DNA of 64,000 nt from JACKEQ01 sp041389565 (GCA_041389565.1 JAWKRP010000036.1:22413-86412); one strand, 5' to 3'. Positions 34,603 through 43,561 are shown, counted from the stretch's first letter. Numbers and translations are program-made. The notes: generated from the sequence alone by a model not told the origin.

Positions 34603-36200
34603 GCGATCTCGTCGAGGATGGGCAGCACGATGCCCACGATCACGTCTTCGCGCAGCTCGGCGCGCTCGTGCGCACACAGCAGCCCATGGTGCCGCGTGGG
34701 CTGCGCACAGCACGGGTCGGTCGCGGGCTGCCAGGCGTCGATCTCGGCACGGAGCTCCGCGCGGACCTCGCGCACGACCGTGTCGACCACGGAACGGTGC
34801 GTCTCCCGGAGCCACGCGAGGATGCGCCACGCGAGCTCCGCATGGCCGGCCTCCTCCTCGGCGATCACGGCGAGCAGCCCCGCCACGATGGGGTCGTCGG
34901 CGAGACCCGACGCGTTTCGCGCCTCCTCCGAGGCCACGGCCTCCCCCACGCAGCCGTCGAGCAGCGTGTGCCGGACGAGCGCCGCGACGCTCGGATCCGC
35001 CGCCGCTGCCGCCTCCGGGAACGGACCCGGACCCATCGGGGTGCCGCCGTACTGCGCGACGAGCGCGAACGCGGCCTCGGCGTGCCGGACCTCTTCGCTG
35101 GCCGCGTACAGCGCGCCCTGCACGAGCTCGGCCGGGGCGCCGAGCGCCATGAGCTGCAGCGCCAGGCGCGAGAACGCCGCGACGGACGCGTGCTCCAGGC
35201 TCGCCTCGTGGGTCCAGGCATCGGCGAGGATCTCCTCGAGCACCAGGTCGACCGGGCGCGCACCGAGGGGCGCGATCCACCCGGATCCCGGAGTGACCGG
35301 AGCGGTCGGCGCCGCGTCGTCCACCCGCAGCGGGCGCCCGCGTGGGTGGCGGTAGATCGGCTCCACGTACCACTCCGTCTGATAGCAGCACTCGTCTTCG
35401 CTGTGACGGGACAACCCGAACACTCGACCAGAGAGCTCGAGGTTCACCGCACACTGCGGAGCCTCGGCGTCGGGCGCGCTCGAGGCGAAGGCCGCCACAC
35501 ACGTCTCGATCGGGCGCGGTGGTGAATCGCCCACCTCGAGGGGAGCCGGGATCTCCCGGCGCTCACCCGCCACCACCTTCACGGGCGTGCATCCGCTGTA
35601 GCAGCAGTACTGGCCGTCGGTCCCGATCGCGGCGAGCCGATCACGCCATCGCCGCGTGAGCGCGCCGTCGTGCTCGAACCCGGCCTGCGGGAGATCCGTG
35701 GAGACGCCGTACGGCAGCCGGACCTCCCCCATCACCCTGAGCGACTGGACCGTGGGCCCGCACACCGCTCGCTCGTCCGGCGACGCCACCGCTCCGCACG
35801 CGAACCCCGCGATCGAGTCGACCGGACAGGCCTTCTCGAACGCCATGGGCTCGAGCGCCGGCACACAGGCGCTGTAGCAGCAGTAGTTGCTCGCGGGGAG
35901 CTCGCTCGTGAGCGTGCGCCGATACTCGGCCGTGCGCGCCTCGTCGAAGCGGAAGCGTGCCAGGGCCGGGTCGTACGACATGCCGACGCTGATCCCGGTC
36001 GACGGCCCGAACGAGACCAGGCGGTCACCGCTCGCTCCGCACACGCCCGCCACGCTCGGGGGCGCCACCGCCCCACACACCGTGCTCTCCACGCACTCGG
36101 CCGGACCCGCGAGCGCGGGCAGCGCGGCGAGGGGCATGCCGAGCGCCAGCCAGTACCGGAGCCGCAGGTCGGTCGTTCGACGGGCGGTCGGCGTGCGCAT
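34599..36200 (-). CDS. CCY-repeat protein fused to a ferritin-like di-iron domain, copy A
   Basis: The 533-residue product has a signal peptide (LALGMPLAALPALAG). The first ~280 residues carry CCY motifs at 107 (CCYSAC), 199 (CCYSGC) and 271 (CCYQTE). From about 325 to 465 lies a four-helix ferritin-like domain with two E-x-x-H pairs: HEASLEHASVAAF (E332, E336, H337) and SEEVRHAEAAF (E369/370, H373), then GEAVASEEA and EEEAGHAEL (E448-450, H453). These fit a di-iron carboxylate site. The gene starts inside the proS stop (TGATG). Likely role: exported iron, oxygen or redox chemistry; the substrate is unknown. Confidence 0.75.
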   Translation of the reverse strand: MRTPTARRTTDLRLRYWLALGMPLAALPALAGPAECVESTVCGAVAPPSVAGVCGASGDRLVSFGPSTGISVGMSYDPALARFRFDEARTAEYRRTLTSELPASNYCCYSACVPALEPMAFEKACPVDSIAGFACGAVASPDERAVCGPTVQSLRVMGEVRLPYGVSTDLPQAGFEHDGALTRRWRDRLAAIGTDGQYCCYSGCTPVKVVAGERREIPAPLEVGDSPPRPIETCVAAFASSAPDAEAPQCAVNLELSGRVFGLSRHSEDECCYQTEWYVEPIYRHPRGRPLRVDDAAPTAPVTPGSGWIAPLGARPVDLVLEEILADAWTHEASLEHASVAAFSRLALQLMALGAPAELVQGALYAASEEVRHAEAAFALVAQYGGTPMGPGPFPEAAAAADPSVAALVRHTLLDGCVGEAVASEEARNASGLADDPIVAGLLAVIAEEEAGHAELAWRILAWLRETHRSVVDTVVREVRAELRAEIDAWQPATDPCCAQPTRHHGLLCAHERAELREDVIVGIVLPILDEIA

Positions 36201-37690
36201 CAGTACGCCCGGGCGAAGATGGCCCACTCGCGCGCGGGCTTCCCGGTGAGCGGGCACGTCAGCCCGTCGATGGGCTCCTGATCGAGCGGATAGCAGCGGA
36301 GCGTGGCCCGCGTGTCGTCCTTGAGTGCCGCCTCGTCGGCGTCGTCGCCGCCCCACGGGATCAGGTAGAACCCGCCCTGCGACTCGAGCTTCTCGGCGAG
36401 CTCGTCGCGCGACTCCACCCGGTAGGTGCGGTCGCGCTGCATCGCGAGGGCGCGCTCGAACAGCTCCGCCTGGATGCCGTCGAGCTCGCTCTGCACGGCC
36501 GCCACGACGCCGTCGAACGCGATGCCGAACTTGTCGCCGCCGGTGCGCCGGCGGGCGAACGCCTGCCCCTTCTCGAGGTCGCGCGGACCGATCTCGAGCC
36601 GCAGGGGCACGCCCTTGCGCTCCCACTCGAAGAACTTGGCGCCGGCGCGCACGTTGTCGCGGTCGTCGACCTTCACGCGGATGCCCGCGGCCTTCAGGTC
36701 GGCTGCGATCCGGTCGATCGTCGGCATCACCTCGCCCCACACCTTCGGGGGACCGGCGGGCAGCAACACCACCTGGACCGGCGCGATGGCGGGGGGCAGC
36801 ACGAGCCCGTCGTCGTCGGAGTGCGTCATGATCACGGCGCCCACGAGGCGCGTGGAGACGCCCCACGACGTGGCCCACACGAAGTCGCGCGTCTCCTCCT
36901 TCGTCTGGAAGGTGACGTCGAACGCCTTCGCGAAGTTCTGGCCGAGGAAGTGCGACGTGCCGGCCTGGAGCGCCCAGCCGTTCTGCATCATCGCTTCGAT
37001 CGTGAACGTCTCGACGGCGCCCGCGAAGCGCTCACGGGCCGACTTGCGCCCCTTCACCACGGGCACGGCCAGCTGACCCTCGACGACCTCGCGGTACACC
37101 TCGAGCATCTTCAGCGTCTCTTCCATCGCCTCGGCTTCCGTGGCGTGCGCGGTGTGCCCCTCCTGCCAGAGGAACTCGGCCGTGCGCAGGAACGGGCGGG
37201 TCTTCATCTCCCACCGCACGACGTTCGCCCACTGGTTGATCAGGATCGGCAGGTCGCGCCAGCTCGAGATCCAGCGGCCGTACATGTGCCAGATGATCGT
37301 CTCGGACGTGGGGCGCACGATGAGCGGCTCTTCGAGCGCGCTGTCGGGATCGGGCTCCACCGAGGCCTTGCCGTTCTCGTCGACCACGGCGCGGAGCCGA
37401 TGGTGCGTGACGACCGCGCACTCCTTCGCGAACCCCTCGACGTGCTCGGCCTCCTTCGAGAGGAAGGACAGCGGGATGAACAGCGGGAAGTACGCGTTGA
37501 CGTGCCCCGTCTCCTTGAAGCGGGTGTCGAAGAAGCGCTGGATGTTCTCCCAGATGCCGTAGCCGTGCGGCTTGAGGACCTTGCACCCACGCACCGGGGA
37601 CTCGTCGACGAGGTCTCCCTCCGAGATCACGTCGTTGTACCAGGCGGAATAGTTCTCCGCGCGAGGCGTGATTTGCGTCTCCTGGGCCAT
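36200..37690 (-). CDS. proS: Prolyl-tRNA synthetase, short (ProS3/archaeal-eukaryotic) type
   Basis: The 496-residue class II synthetase charges tRNA-Pro. ATG 37690 has a GGAGGT ribosome site 7 nt upstream. Motif 2 is visible around VVRWEMKTRPFLRTAEFLWQ and motif 3 in GVSTRLVGAVIMTHSDDDGL; LIVRPTSETIIW is the proline-site region. There is no INS editing insert between motifs 2 and 3, and the protein ends ..AIFARAY with a terminal Tyr, both typical of the ProS3 type. The next gene (CCY copy A) begins inside its stop codon, linking an essential gene to that operon. Confidence 0.96.
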   Translation of the reverse strand: MAQETQITPRAENYSAWYNDVISEGDLVDESPVRGCKVLKPHGYGIWENIQRFFDTRFKETGHVNAYFPLFIPLSFLSKEAEHVEGFAKECAVVTHHRLRAVVDENGKASVEPDPDSALEEPLIVRPTSETIIWHMYGRWISSWRDLPILINQWANVVRWEMKTRPFLRTAEFLWQEGHTAHATEAEAMEETLKMLEVYREVVEGQLAVPVVKGRKSARERFAGAVETFTIEAMMQNGWALQAGTSHFLGQNFAKAFDVTFQTKEETRDFVWATSWGVSTRLVGAVIMTHSDDDGLVLPPAIAPVQVVLLPAGPPKVWGEVMPTIDRIAADLKAAGIRVKVDDRDNVRAGAKFFEWERKGVPLRLEIGPRDLEKGQAFARRRTGGDKFGIAFDGVVAAVQSELDGIQAELFERALAMQRDRTYRVESRDELAEKLESQGGFYLIPWGGDDADEAALKDDTRATLRCYPLDQEPIDGLTCPLTGKPAREWAIFARAY

Positions 37691-37750
37691 CCGGCCACCT
37701 CCGTTCGAGCGCCACGCCTAACCCGGGGGGACCCCGCCAGCCGCCCGGGA

Positions 37751-37756
37751 TAGAGA
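37751..37756 (+). promoter_or_regulatory. Putative -10 element (TAGAGA) with 6-nt spacing to GTG
   Basis: GGGATAGAGA precedes CCCCGT and GTG 37763. No ribosome site is present. The last base departs from TAnnnT, but the 6-nt spacing matches the other leaderless candidates. Confidence 0.45.
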
Positions 37757-37762
37757 CCCCGT

Positions 37763-39499
37763 GTGGAAGAAGTCACCCCGAACAAGTCGCTCCAGCTCGT
37801 CGATCTGCCGCGCGTCAACGAGATCGCCGCGGTGCTCGCCACGAACGGCTTCGGCCACGTGCTCGGGGTCATCGGGCTCACGAGCGCGCTCGACAGCGGC
37901 GTCGAGACCAAGACGGCCCCGTACGCGCGCCGCTTGCGCCAGGCCCTCGTGGAGCTCGGCCCCACGTTCGTGAAGCTCGGGCAGGTCCTGTCCGTGCGGC
38001 CCGACATCCTGCCCGACGACGTGCTGAAGGAGTTCGAGACGCTCCAGGATCGCGTCCCTCCCATGCCGTTCGAGAACGTGCGCGAGGTCGTCGAAGCCGA
38101 GCTGCACCAGCCTCTCGAAGACGTGTTCGAGGCCTTCGACGAGGTCCCGCTCGGCTCCGCGTCCATCGCACAGGTCCACCGCGCCGTGCTGCACGGTGGG
38201 CACGAGGTCGCGGTCAAGCTCCAGCGCCAGGGCATCGAGCGGAAGATCCGCTCCGACATCCACATCCTGTACACGCTCGCCAACCTGCTCGAAGGCCAGT
38301 TCACGCTGCCCGGTCTGCACACGCCCACCGACATCGTGCACGAGTTCGACCAGGCCATCATGGTCGAGCTCGACTTCCTGCAGGAGCTCAAGGCCGCGGA
38401 GCGCCTGCTGCGCCACACGGGGGGCGACGACCGCGCCATCAAGGTCCCGAAGGTCTACCCGCGCTGGTCGACCCGTCGGCTGCTCGTCATGGAGATGATC
38501 CGCGGAAAGCCCCTCGGCACCGTGCTGAACGAGCTCGAAGGCCCCAAGCGGCGCCTGCTGGCGCACGCGATCATGGAGGCCACCTACCGGCAGGTGTTCG
38601 AGTACGGGTTCTTCCACGGCGACCCCCACCCGGGGAACCTGTTCGTCACCGAAGACGGCCGGCTGGCCTACCTCGACTTCGGCGTGGTGGGCACGCTCAC
38701 CGGCAACATGCAGGACACCATCATCTCGGCGTTCACGTCGATGGTGTTCCGCGACGCCGACACGCTCGCGATGGCGGTGTACCGGGCGGGCGCCGTGAAA
38801 GACGGCCGGGTCGACCTCCGCGCGTTCCGCGAAGAGCTCGAGAAGAAGATGATGTCGTACTACGGCGCATCCCTCGACGATCTCGCGAGCCGGAGCACGT
38901 TCGTCGAAGTGATCCAGATGTGCACGCGCTTCAAGATCAGCCTGCCCGCCGAGTTCGCGGTGCTGGCGCGCGCGATCGCGCTGGTCGAAGGCGAGATCCG
39001 CGCCCTGCTCCCCGGAGTCGACATCGTCGAGGAGGTGCGTCCGTACGCACAGCGTCTGATGACGCGGCGCTTCGCACCGGATCGCGTGGCGCACGACCTC
39101 GCGAAGGTCCTGATGCAGGCCCAGGGGCACTTCCGCGACCTGCCCACCCAGTTCAACCAGATGGTGATGGATCTCGAGAACGGGAACGTCACCGTGATCA
39201 CGGTCGACCCCGACGCGAGCGCGCTCCGGTCCGAGATCCGCTCCGCCGTGCTCCGCCTTTCGCTGGGCTTCTTCGCCACCACCATCACGATGGGTGCGTT
39301 CCTCTTCCTCGCCGCGTGGAGTCCCACGTTCTACGGGTTCTCGATCTTCGGCCCGCTCTCGGTGTTCATGCTGGCCTTCGGCCTCGTGATGTTCGGATTC
39401 CTCGGGTTCCACGTGCTGTTCGCCCGATGGCTGGATCTCGGCATGTGGCGCCGACGATTCTGGGGCGTCCTGCGCTTCTTCAGCTGGCGCAGAGGTTAA
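37763..39499 (+). CDS. UbiB/ABC1 (AarF) atypical kinase-like protein
   Basis: The 578-residue protein belongs to the ABC1/UbiB family that supports quinone and other isoprenoid lipid metabolism by ATPase activity. Signatures are LGPTFVKLGQVLSVRPDILP (KxGQ), PLGSASIAQVHRA (Ala-rich loop in place of glycine loop), VAVKLQRQG, FFHGDPHPGNLFV and YLDFGVVG. Two membrane helices close the C-terminus (about 500-555), as in many family members. The start is GTG 37763. It is divergent from proS with a 72-bp gap. Confidence 0.93.
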   Translation: MEEVTPNKSLQLVDLPRVNEIAAVLATNGFGHVLGVIGLTSALDSGVETKTAPYARRLRQALVELGPTFVKLGQVLSVRPDILPDDVLKEFETLQDRVPPMPFENVREVVEAELHQPLEDVFEAFDEVPLGSASIAQVHRAVLHGGHEVAVKLQRQGIERKIRSDIHILYTLANLLEGQFTLPGLHTPTDIVHEFDQAIMVELDFLQELKAAERLLRHTGGDDRAIKVPKVYPRWSTRRLLVMEMIRGKPLGTVLNELEGPKRRLLAHAIMEATYRQVFEYGFFHGDPHPGNLFVTEDGRLAYLDFGVVGTLTGNMQDTIISAFTSMVFRDADTLAMAVYRAGAVKDGRVDLRAFREELEKKMMSYYGASLDDLASRSTFVEVIQMCTRFKISLPAEFAVLARAIALVEGEIRALLPGVDIVEEVRPYAQRLMTRRFAPDRVAHDLAKVLMQAQGHFRDLPTQFNQMVMDLENGNVTVITVDPDASALRSEIRSAVLRLSLGFFATTITMGAFLFLAAWSPTFYGFSIFGPLSVFMLAFGLVMFGFLGFHVLFARWLDLGMWRRRFWGVLRFFSWRRG

Positions 39500-39533
39500 G
39501 GTGCGCCGCCCCCTGTGGGCCGCTCCCCTGTGG

Positions 39534-39562
39534 TAGTGTCCGGCGGTCCCGCGCGAGCGGGA
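39534..39562 (+). promoter_or_regulatory. -10 element and 5'-terminal hairpin ahead of the pseudokinase-SUMF1 gene
   Basis: TAGTGT (39534-39539) would start transcription near 39546. That is one base before a hairpin TCCCGC-GCGA-GCGGGA (39547-39562) with a GNRA-type loop. The hairpin would cap the 5' end and stabilise the mRNA. GAAGGA (39571-39576) is the ribosome site. Confidence 0.45.
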
Positions 39563-39579
39563 AGTGAGGCGAAGGACCC

Positions 39580-41256
39580 GTGACGAACAAGCTCGAATTC
39601 TCCCGTGGCGACGAGATCGCCAAGAAGTACGAGGTCGTCGATCTTCTGGACGAGAGCCCCCTCGGGCTGACCTACCGGGTCAAGCACACGAGCTCCGGCA
39701 AGTACGTCCGGCTCCTGGTCCTCAGGCCGAGGATCGCGAACCGCGACGCCAAGGAGCAGCTGATCTCGGCCTTCAAGGAGGCCAAGTCCGCCAAGCACGA
39801 CAACCTGATCAAGCTCGGCGAGCTCGGTGAGCACGCGGGCCTCGCGTACGTCACGATGGAAGACTTCGACGGCACCACGCTGCGCGAGCTCATCCAGGAG
39901 TACAAGATCCAGGGCAAGCCCTTCGACGTGAAGGAAGCCGCCCAGATCACGATCCAGATCCTCGAGGCCGTCGAAGCCGCGAAGGAAGCCGGCTTCGTCT
40001 TCAAGGCCCTGCGTCCCGAGTACGTGCTCGTGAAGACGCGCCGCACGGGCCCCCGCAAGCAGAACTTCGTGGCCAATGTGAAGCTCATCGGCATGGGCTT
40101 CTGGGATCTCGTCCCGAGCGCCGTGCTCGCGGAAGACGAGTTCAGCCGCGGCGAAGCGCAGTACATCGCGCCCGAGCTCAAGAGCTTCGAGCCCAAGCCC
40201 ACCGAGCGCTGCGACGTGTACAGCACCGGCGTCATGTTCTACGAGATGGTCGTGGGCACCGCACCGGTCGGCACGTTCCAGCTCCCGAAGACCCGCCGTC
40301 CCGACCTCCCGGATCACGTGAACAACGTCGCCGAGCTCGCCCTCGCCCACTCCCCGGAAGATCGCTACCAGACGGCCCGCGACTTCATCATCGACATCCA
40401 GCGCATCTTCGACGGCTCCGCCGAGGAGTCCAGCCGGAACCTCGCGCTGCTCACGCCGATCGTCGCCGTCGCGATGCTCTTCGCGCTCCTCGGCATCGTC
40501 GCCGTCGCGCTCATCCTGTTCAACCTGCGTCCCGATCCCATCAAGCAGGCCCTCGCGGAAGACGCCACGGCCCGGAACGACGTGGTGCAGAAGGTCATCG
40601 CGGGCATGCCCGCCGAGGCCGAGATGAAGGCCCTCACGCAGAACCACCCGCCGAACATGGCCTACGTGCCGGGCGGTCCGTACCTCTCGGGCGCGATGCG
40701 CATGGAGAAGCTCCAGAACCAGGCGCAGGCCGGCGAGCCGGTCAACGAGGCGCGCGAGCTGCCGGGCTACATGATCGACCTGTTCGAGTTCCCCAACAAG
40801 CAGAACGCCGCGCCCACGCTCGAGCTCACGCAGGAGCAGGCCGCCAAGGAGTGCGAGAACGTCGGAAAGCGTCTCTGCACGTCCGCGGAGTGGGAGAAGG
40901 CCTGCAAGGGCCCGCAGATGTACGCCTACAGCTACGGCGACACGTTCGACCCCGACTTCTGCGGGAACGGCCTCGACGAGACGTACCGCAGCGGGAACAA
41001 GGCGGCGTGCAAGTCGGGCTGGGGCGTCTACGACATGAGCGGCAACTTCCGCGAGTGGACGAGCACGGCCCAGGTGAACACGACGAACCGCGTCGAGGTC
41101 AAGGGCGGCGTCCGGGCCGCGGCCGAGAAGGGCACCCGCTGCGCCTACAGCAAGGACGAGCGCGTCTCCTATTCCGACAAGTCCATCGGCTTCCGCTGCT
41201 GCCGCGACGCCGACGCCCCCAAGTGGGAGCCACCCGCCGAGGAAGCCCCGAAGTAG
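39580..41256 (+). CDS. Pseudokinase-transmembrane-SUMF1 (FGE-like) fusion protein
   Basis: The 558-residue protein starts at GTG 39580. Residues about 10-280 follow the Ser/Thr kinase fold but have lost the catalytic residues: VRLLVLRPR replaces VAIK, FKALRPEYVLVK replaces HRDxKxxN, and GMGFWDL replaces DFG. The SPEQ-like IAPELKSFEP and DVYSTGVMFYEMVVG remain. A membrane helix lies at about 290-316. Outside is a SUMF1/formylglycine-generating-enzyme domain (about 355-545): YVPGGPYLSGAM, RLCTSAEWEKAC, GVYDMSGNFREW, TRCAYS and GFRCC. The kinase part probably senses or scaffolds. Whether the SUMF1 part is an oxidase or only a binding domain is open. Confidence 0.88.
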   Translation: MTNKLEFSRGDEIAKKYEVVDLLDESPLGLTYRVKHTSSGKYVRLLVLRPRIANRDAKEQLISAFKEAKSAKHDNLIKLGELGEHAGLAYVTMEDFDGTTLRELIQEYKIQGKPFDVKEAAQITIQILEAVEAAKEAGFVFKALRPEYVLVKTRRTGPRKQNFVANVKLIGMGFWDLVPSAVLAEDEFSRGEAQYIAPELKSFEPKPTERCDVYSTGVMFYEMVVGTAPVGTFQLPKTRRPDLPDHVNNVAELALAHSPEDRYQTARDFIIDIQRIFDGSAEESSRNLALLTPIVAVAMLFALLGIVAVALILFNLRPDPIKQALAEDATARNDVVQKVIAGMPAEAEMKALTQNHPPNMAYVPGGPYLSGAMRMEKLQNQAQAGEPVNEARELPGYMIDLFEFPNKQNAAPTLELTQEQAAKECENVGKRLCTSAEWEKACKGPQMYAYSYGDTFDPDFCGNGLDETYRSGNKAACKSGWGVYDMSGNFREWTSTAQVNTTNRVEVKGGVRAAAEKGTRCAYSKDERVSYSDKSIGFRCCRDADAPKWEPPAEEAPK

Positions 41257-41733
41257 TCACTGCGGGGATGTGATCGTCAGGAGGACCGGCGGGTCGGACC
41301 GCTGGCCGTCGGCGTCTTCGAGGACCACCCCGAGCTCGAGGAAGGTCGCGGGCGGCGGACTGCCGTTCACCGCGATGTCCATGAACAGGTCGGCCTCGGC
41401 GATCGAGCAGTCGTGGGGACCGAAATCCCCCGTCGCCACGAGCGGATCCGACAGGTCGACCGCGCCGTCCACGTCGTCGTCGTAGCCCACGAGGATCGTG
41501 TAGGCGGTGAGGGCGCCGTCTCCGTCGAGCGCGTGGAAGCTGACCCGCATCGTGGGCGTGACTCCCCCGCCGAGGTCTGCAGGACCGTTGTCCACGACCT
41601 CCACGGTGTCGATCGTCGGTGGCGTGGCGCCACAGGGCGTCGGTGGGGGCAGATCGGTGTCCTCCGGCTCGGCACCGGAGCAGGCGACGAGGAGGAGGAC
41701 GGCGAGGGGTCGGGCCAGCGGGGACAGGTTCAT
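41257..41733 (-). CDS. Lipoprotein of unknown function
   Basis: The 158-residue product has a leader with Arg in the n-region (MNLSPLARPLAVLLLVAC), Cys18 lipidated. The acidic tether (AEPEDTD) is short. The mature domain looks like a single Ig-like beta-sandwich (VTPTMRVSFHALDGDGALTA and LVGYDDDVDGAVDLSDP). Two Cys could pair. TATCCT sits exactly 6 nt before the ATG and there is no ribosome site. Its stop immediately follows that of the convergent SUMF1 fusion gene (no gap). Confidence 0.7.
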   Translation of the reverse strand: MNLSPLARPLAVLLLVACSGAEPEDTDLPPPTPCGATPPTIDTVEVVDNGPADLGGGVTPTMRVSFHALDGDGALTAYTILVGYDDDVDGAVDLSDPLVATGDFGPHDCSIAEADLFMDIAVNGSPPPATFLELGVVLEDADGQRSDPPVLLTITSPQ

Positions 41734-41739
41734 GACCAC

Positions 41740-41745
41740 AGGATA
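41740..41745 (-). promoter_or_regulatory. Putative -10 element (TATCCT) with 6-nt spacing to ATG
   Basis: TATCCT on the minus strand is followed by GTGGTC and ATG 41733. It has the same geometry as the other leaderless candidates. Confidence 0.5.
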
Positions 41746-41808
41746 CGAGACCCGTCGACCCGCCGCGAGGACCGCCGTGCACAGGACCTCCCCCGAGACC
41801 CAGCGCTG

Positions 41809-42573
41809 ATGGCCGACCTCTCCCGCTTCTTCGTTCCGTGGGGCACGTACGGCGCCCTCCGCGACCAGCTCGGGAGCGTGCGGAAGATCTACGTGGGCCG
41901 CGACAAGGTGCTCCGTCGCGACGACTTCGGAGCGGCGAGCGAGCGCGTGCTGCTCGTGCACGGCTTCTTCCAGACGCGGAACCTGTGGGACGTGATGGAA
42001 GACCGCCTGCGGTTCGACGGCTACTCCGTGATGTCGTTCAACCTCGGCGGGCTGTTCTGGCGCTACAACACGCACCCCATCGAGAAGTCGGCGCAGCTCA
42101 TCGCCGAGAAGATCGAGAAGCTCGCCGAGAAGCACGGCTTCGACAACCTCCACATCATCGGGCACAGCAAGGGCGGGCTCATCGCGCGCAAGTACGTGCA
42201 GGAGCTCGGCGGAGACGCCCGCGTGAAGTCCGTCATCACGCTCGGCACGCCCCACCACGGCACGCCCACCGCCGCCATCGCGGTCGGGCTGATGGGGTTC
42301 GGCCTGCTCCCCTCCTCCGCGCGCGACCTGCTCCCGCGCTCCCGGGTCGTGCGCGACCTCGGGCGAGACCGCTTCCCGAACGGCGTGCCGCTCACGTCGA
42401 TCTACTCGAAGCAGGACCTCGTCTGTCCGTGGTGGTGCAGCACCCTGCACGCGCGCGCGGGCAGCACCATGAAGAACATCGCCGTCACGGGCATCGGACA
42501 CAGCGAGCTCGCATGGGACGCAGGTGTGTACCGGCACGTGCGCACCGCACTCGAGGAGGCCAGCAATGGCTGA
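41809..42573 (+). CDS. Alpha/beta-hydrolase, triacylglycerol-lipase-like
   Basis: The 254-residue enzyme has LLVHGFFQTRNLW (oxyanion loop), IIGHSKGGLIARKYV with nucleophile Ser in GHSKG, SIYSKQDLVCPWW (Asp) and GIGHSELAW (catalytic His). Substitution of Lys after the Ser and ITLGTPHHGTP are typical of the bacterial lipase/PGAP1-like group acting on long-chain esters. There is no signal peptide. Its 3' end overlaps purM by 8 nt (ATGGCTGA), so it is in an operon with purine genes. Confidence 0.85.
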   Translation: MADLSRFFVPWGTYGALRDQLGSVRKIYVGRDKVLRRDDFGAASERVLLVHGFFQTRNLWDVMEDRLRFDGYSVMSFNLGGLFWRYNTHPIEKSAQLIAEKIEKLAEKHGFDNLHIIGHSKGGLIARKYVQELGGDARVKSVITLGTPHHGTPTAAIAVGLMGFGLLPSSARDLLPRSRVVRDLGRDRFPNGVPLTSIYSKQDLVCPWWCSTLHARAGSTMKNIAVTGIGHSELAWDAGVYRHVRTALEEASNG

Positions 42574-43561
42574 CGCCTACCGGTCCGCCGGGGTCGACAT
42601 CGAAGCTGGCGACCGCCTGGTCGACCGCATCAAGCCGCTCGCGAAGTCCACCCACCGTCCGGGCGTGCTCGGCGGGATCGGTGGATTCGGGGGCATGTTC
42701 GCGATTCCGCCCGGCTACACCGAGCCCATCCTGGTGTCGGGCACCGATGGCGTCGGCACGAAGCTCCTGCTCGCGCAGGCCCTCGGCAAGCACGACACCA
42801 TCGGCATCGATCTCGTCGCGATGTGCGTGAACGACATCGCGGTGCTCGGCGCAGAGCCCCTGTTCTTCCTCGACTACTTCGCGACCGGGCGCCTGGACGT
42901 CGACGCGGCCGCCGAGGTCGTGGCCGGCATCGCGGAGGGGTGCCGCCAGGCCGGCTGTGCGCTGCTCGGCGGCGAGACGGCCGAGATGCCCGGCATGTAC
43001 GCGCCCGGCCACTACGACCTCGCGGGCTTCGCCGTGGGGTGCGTCGAGAAGTCCCGCCTGCCCGACCCCGAAGCCGTCGCGGTCGGCGACGTGCTGCTCG
43101 CGCTCCCGAGCAACGGGCTGCACAGCAACGGCTACTCGCTCGTCCGCAAGGTGATCGAGGGCCTCGATCTCGCCGAGCACCACGGGCTCGGGCGCCCGCT
43201 CGGCGACGTCGTGCTCGACCCCACGCGCATCTACGTGCGCGAGCTCGTCCCCCTGTTCCGCGACGGTCTGTTGAAGGGGGCCGCGCACATCACGGGCGGC
43301 GGCCTTCCCGGGAACGTGCCGCGCATGCTCCCCGACGCGCTGGGCGCCCGCATCCGCCGCGACGCCTGGGAGATCCCGCCCCTGTTCCGGCTGCTCGAGC
43401 AGCGCGGCGGGCTCGACCTCGACGACCTCCTCGAGACCTTCAACTGCGGCATCGGCATGGTGCTGTGCGTCGATCCCGCCCACGTGGCAGAGGTCCGCGC
43501 GCGGTGCGACGCCTTCGTGCTGGGCGAGGTCACCGCGACGCCCGGCCTGGAGGTCGTGTGA
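42566..43561 (+). CDS. purM: Phosphoribosylformylglycinamidine cyclo-ligase
   Basis: The 331-residue AIR synthetase closes the imidazole ring of formylglycinamidine ribotide using ATP, the fifth step of purine synthesis. Visible motifs are GGIGGFGGMFAIPPGY, VSGTDGVGTKLLLA, DIAVLGAEPLFFLDY, LLGGETAEMPGMY and the C-terminal HITGGGLPGNVPRMLP. GAGGAG lies 8 nt before the ATG. It overlaps the lipase gene upstream and purN downstream (GTGA). Confidence 0.97.
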   Translation: MADAYRSAGVDIEAGDRLVDRIKPLAKSTHRPGVLGGIGGFGGMFAIPPGYTEPILVSGTDGVGTKLLLAQALGKHDTIGIDLVAMCVNDIAVLGAEPLFFLDYFATGRLDVDAAAEVVAGIAEGCRQAGCALLGGETAEMPGMYAPGHYDLAGFAVGCVEKSRLPDPEAVAVGDVLLALPSNGLHSNGYSLVRKVIEGLDLAEHHGLGRPLGDVVLDPTRIYVRELVPLFRDGLLKGAAHITGGGLPGNVPRMLPDALGARIRRDAWEIPPLFRLLEQRGGLDLDDLLETFNCGIGMVLCVDPAHVAEVRARCDAFVLGEVTATPGLEVV

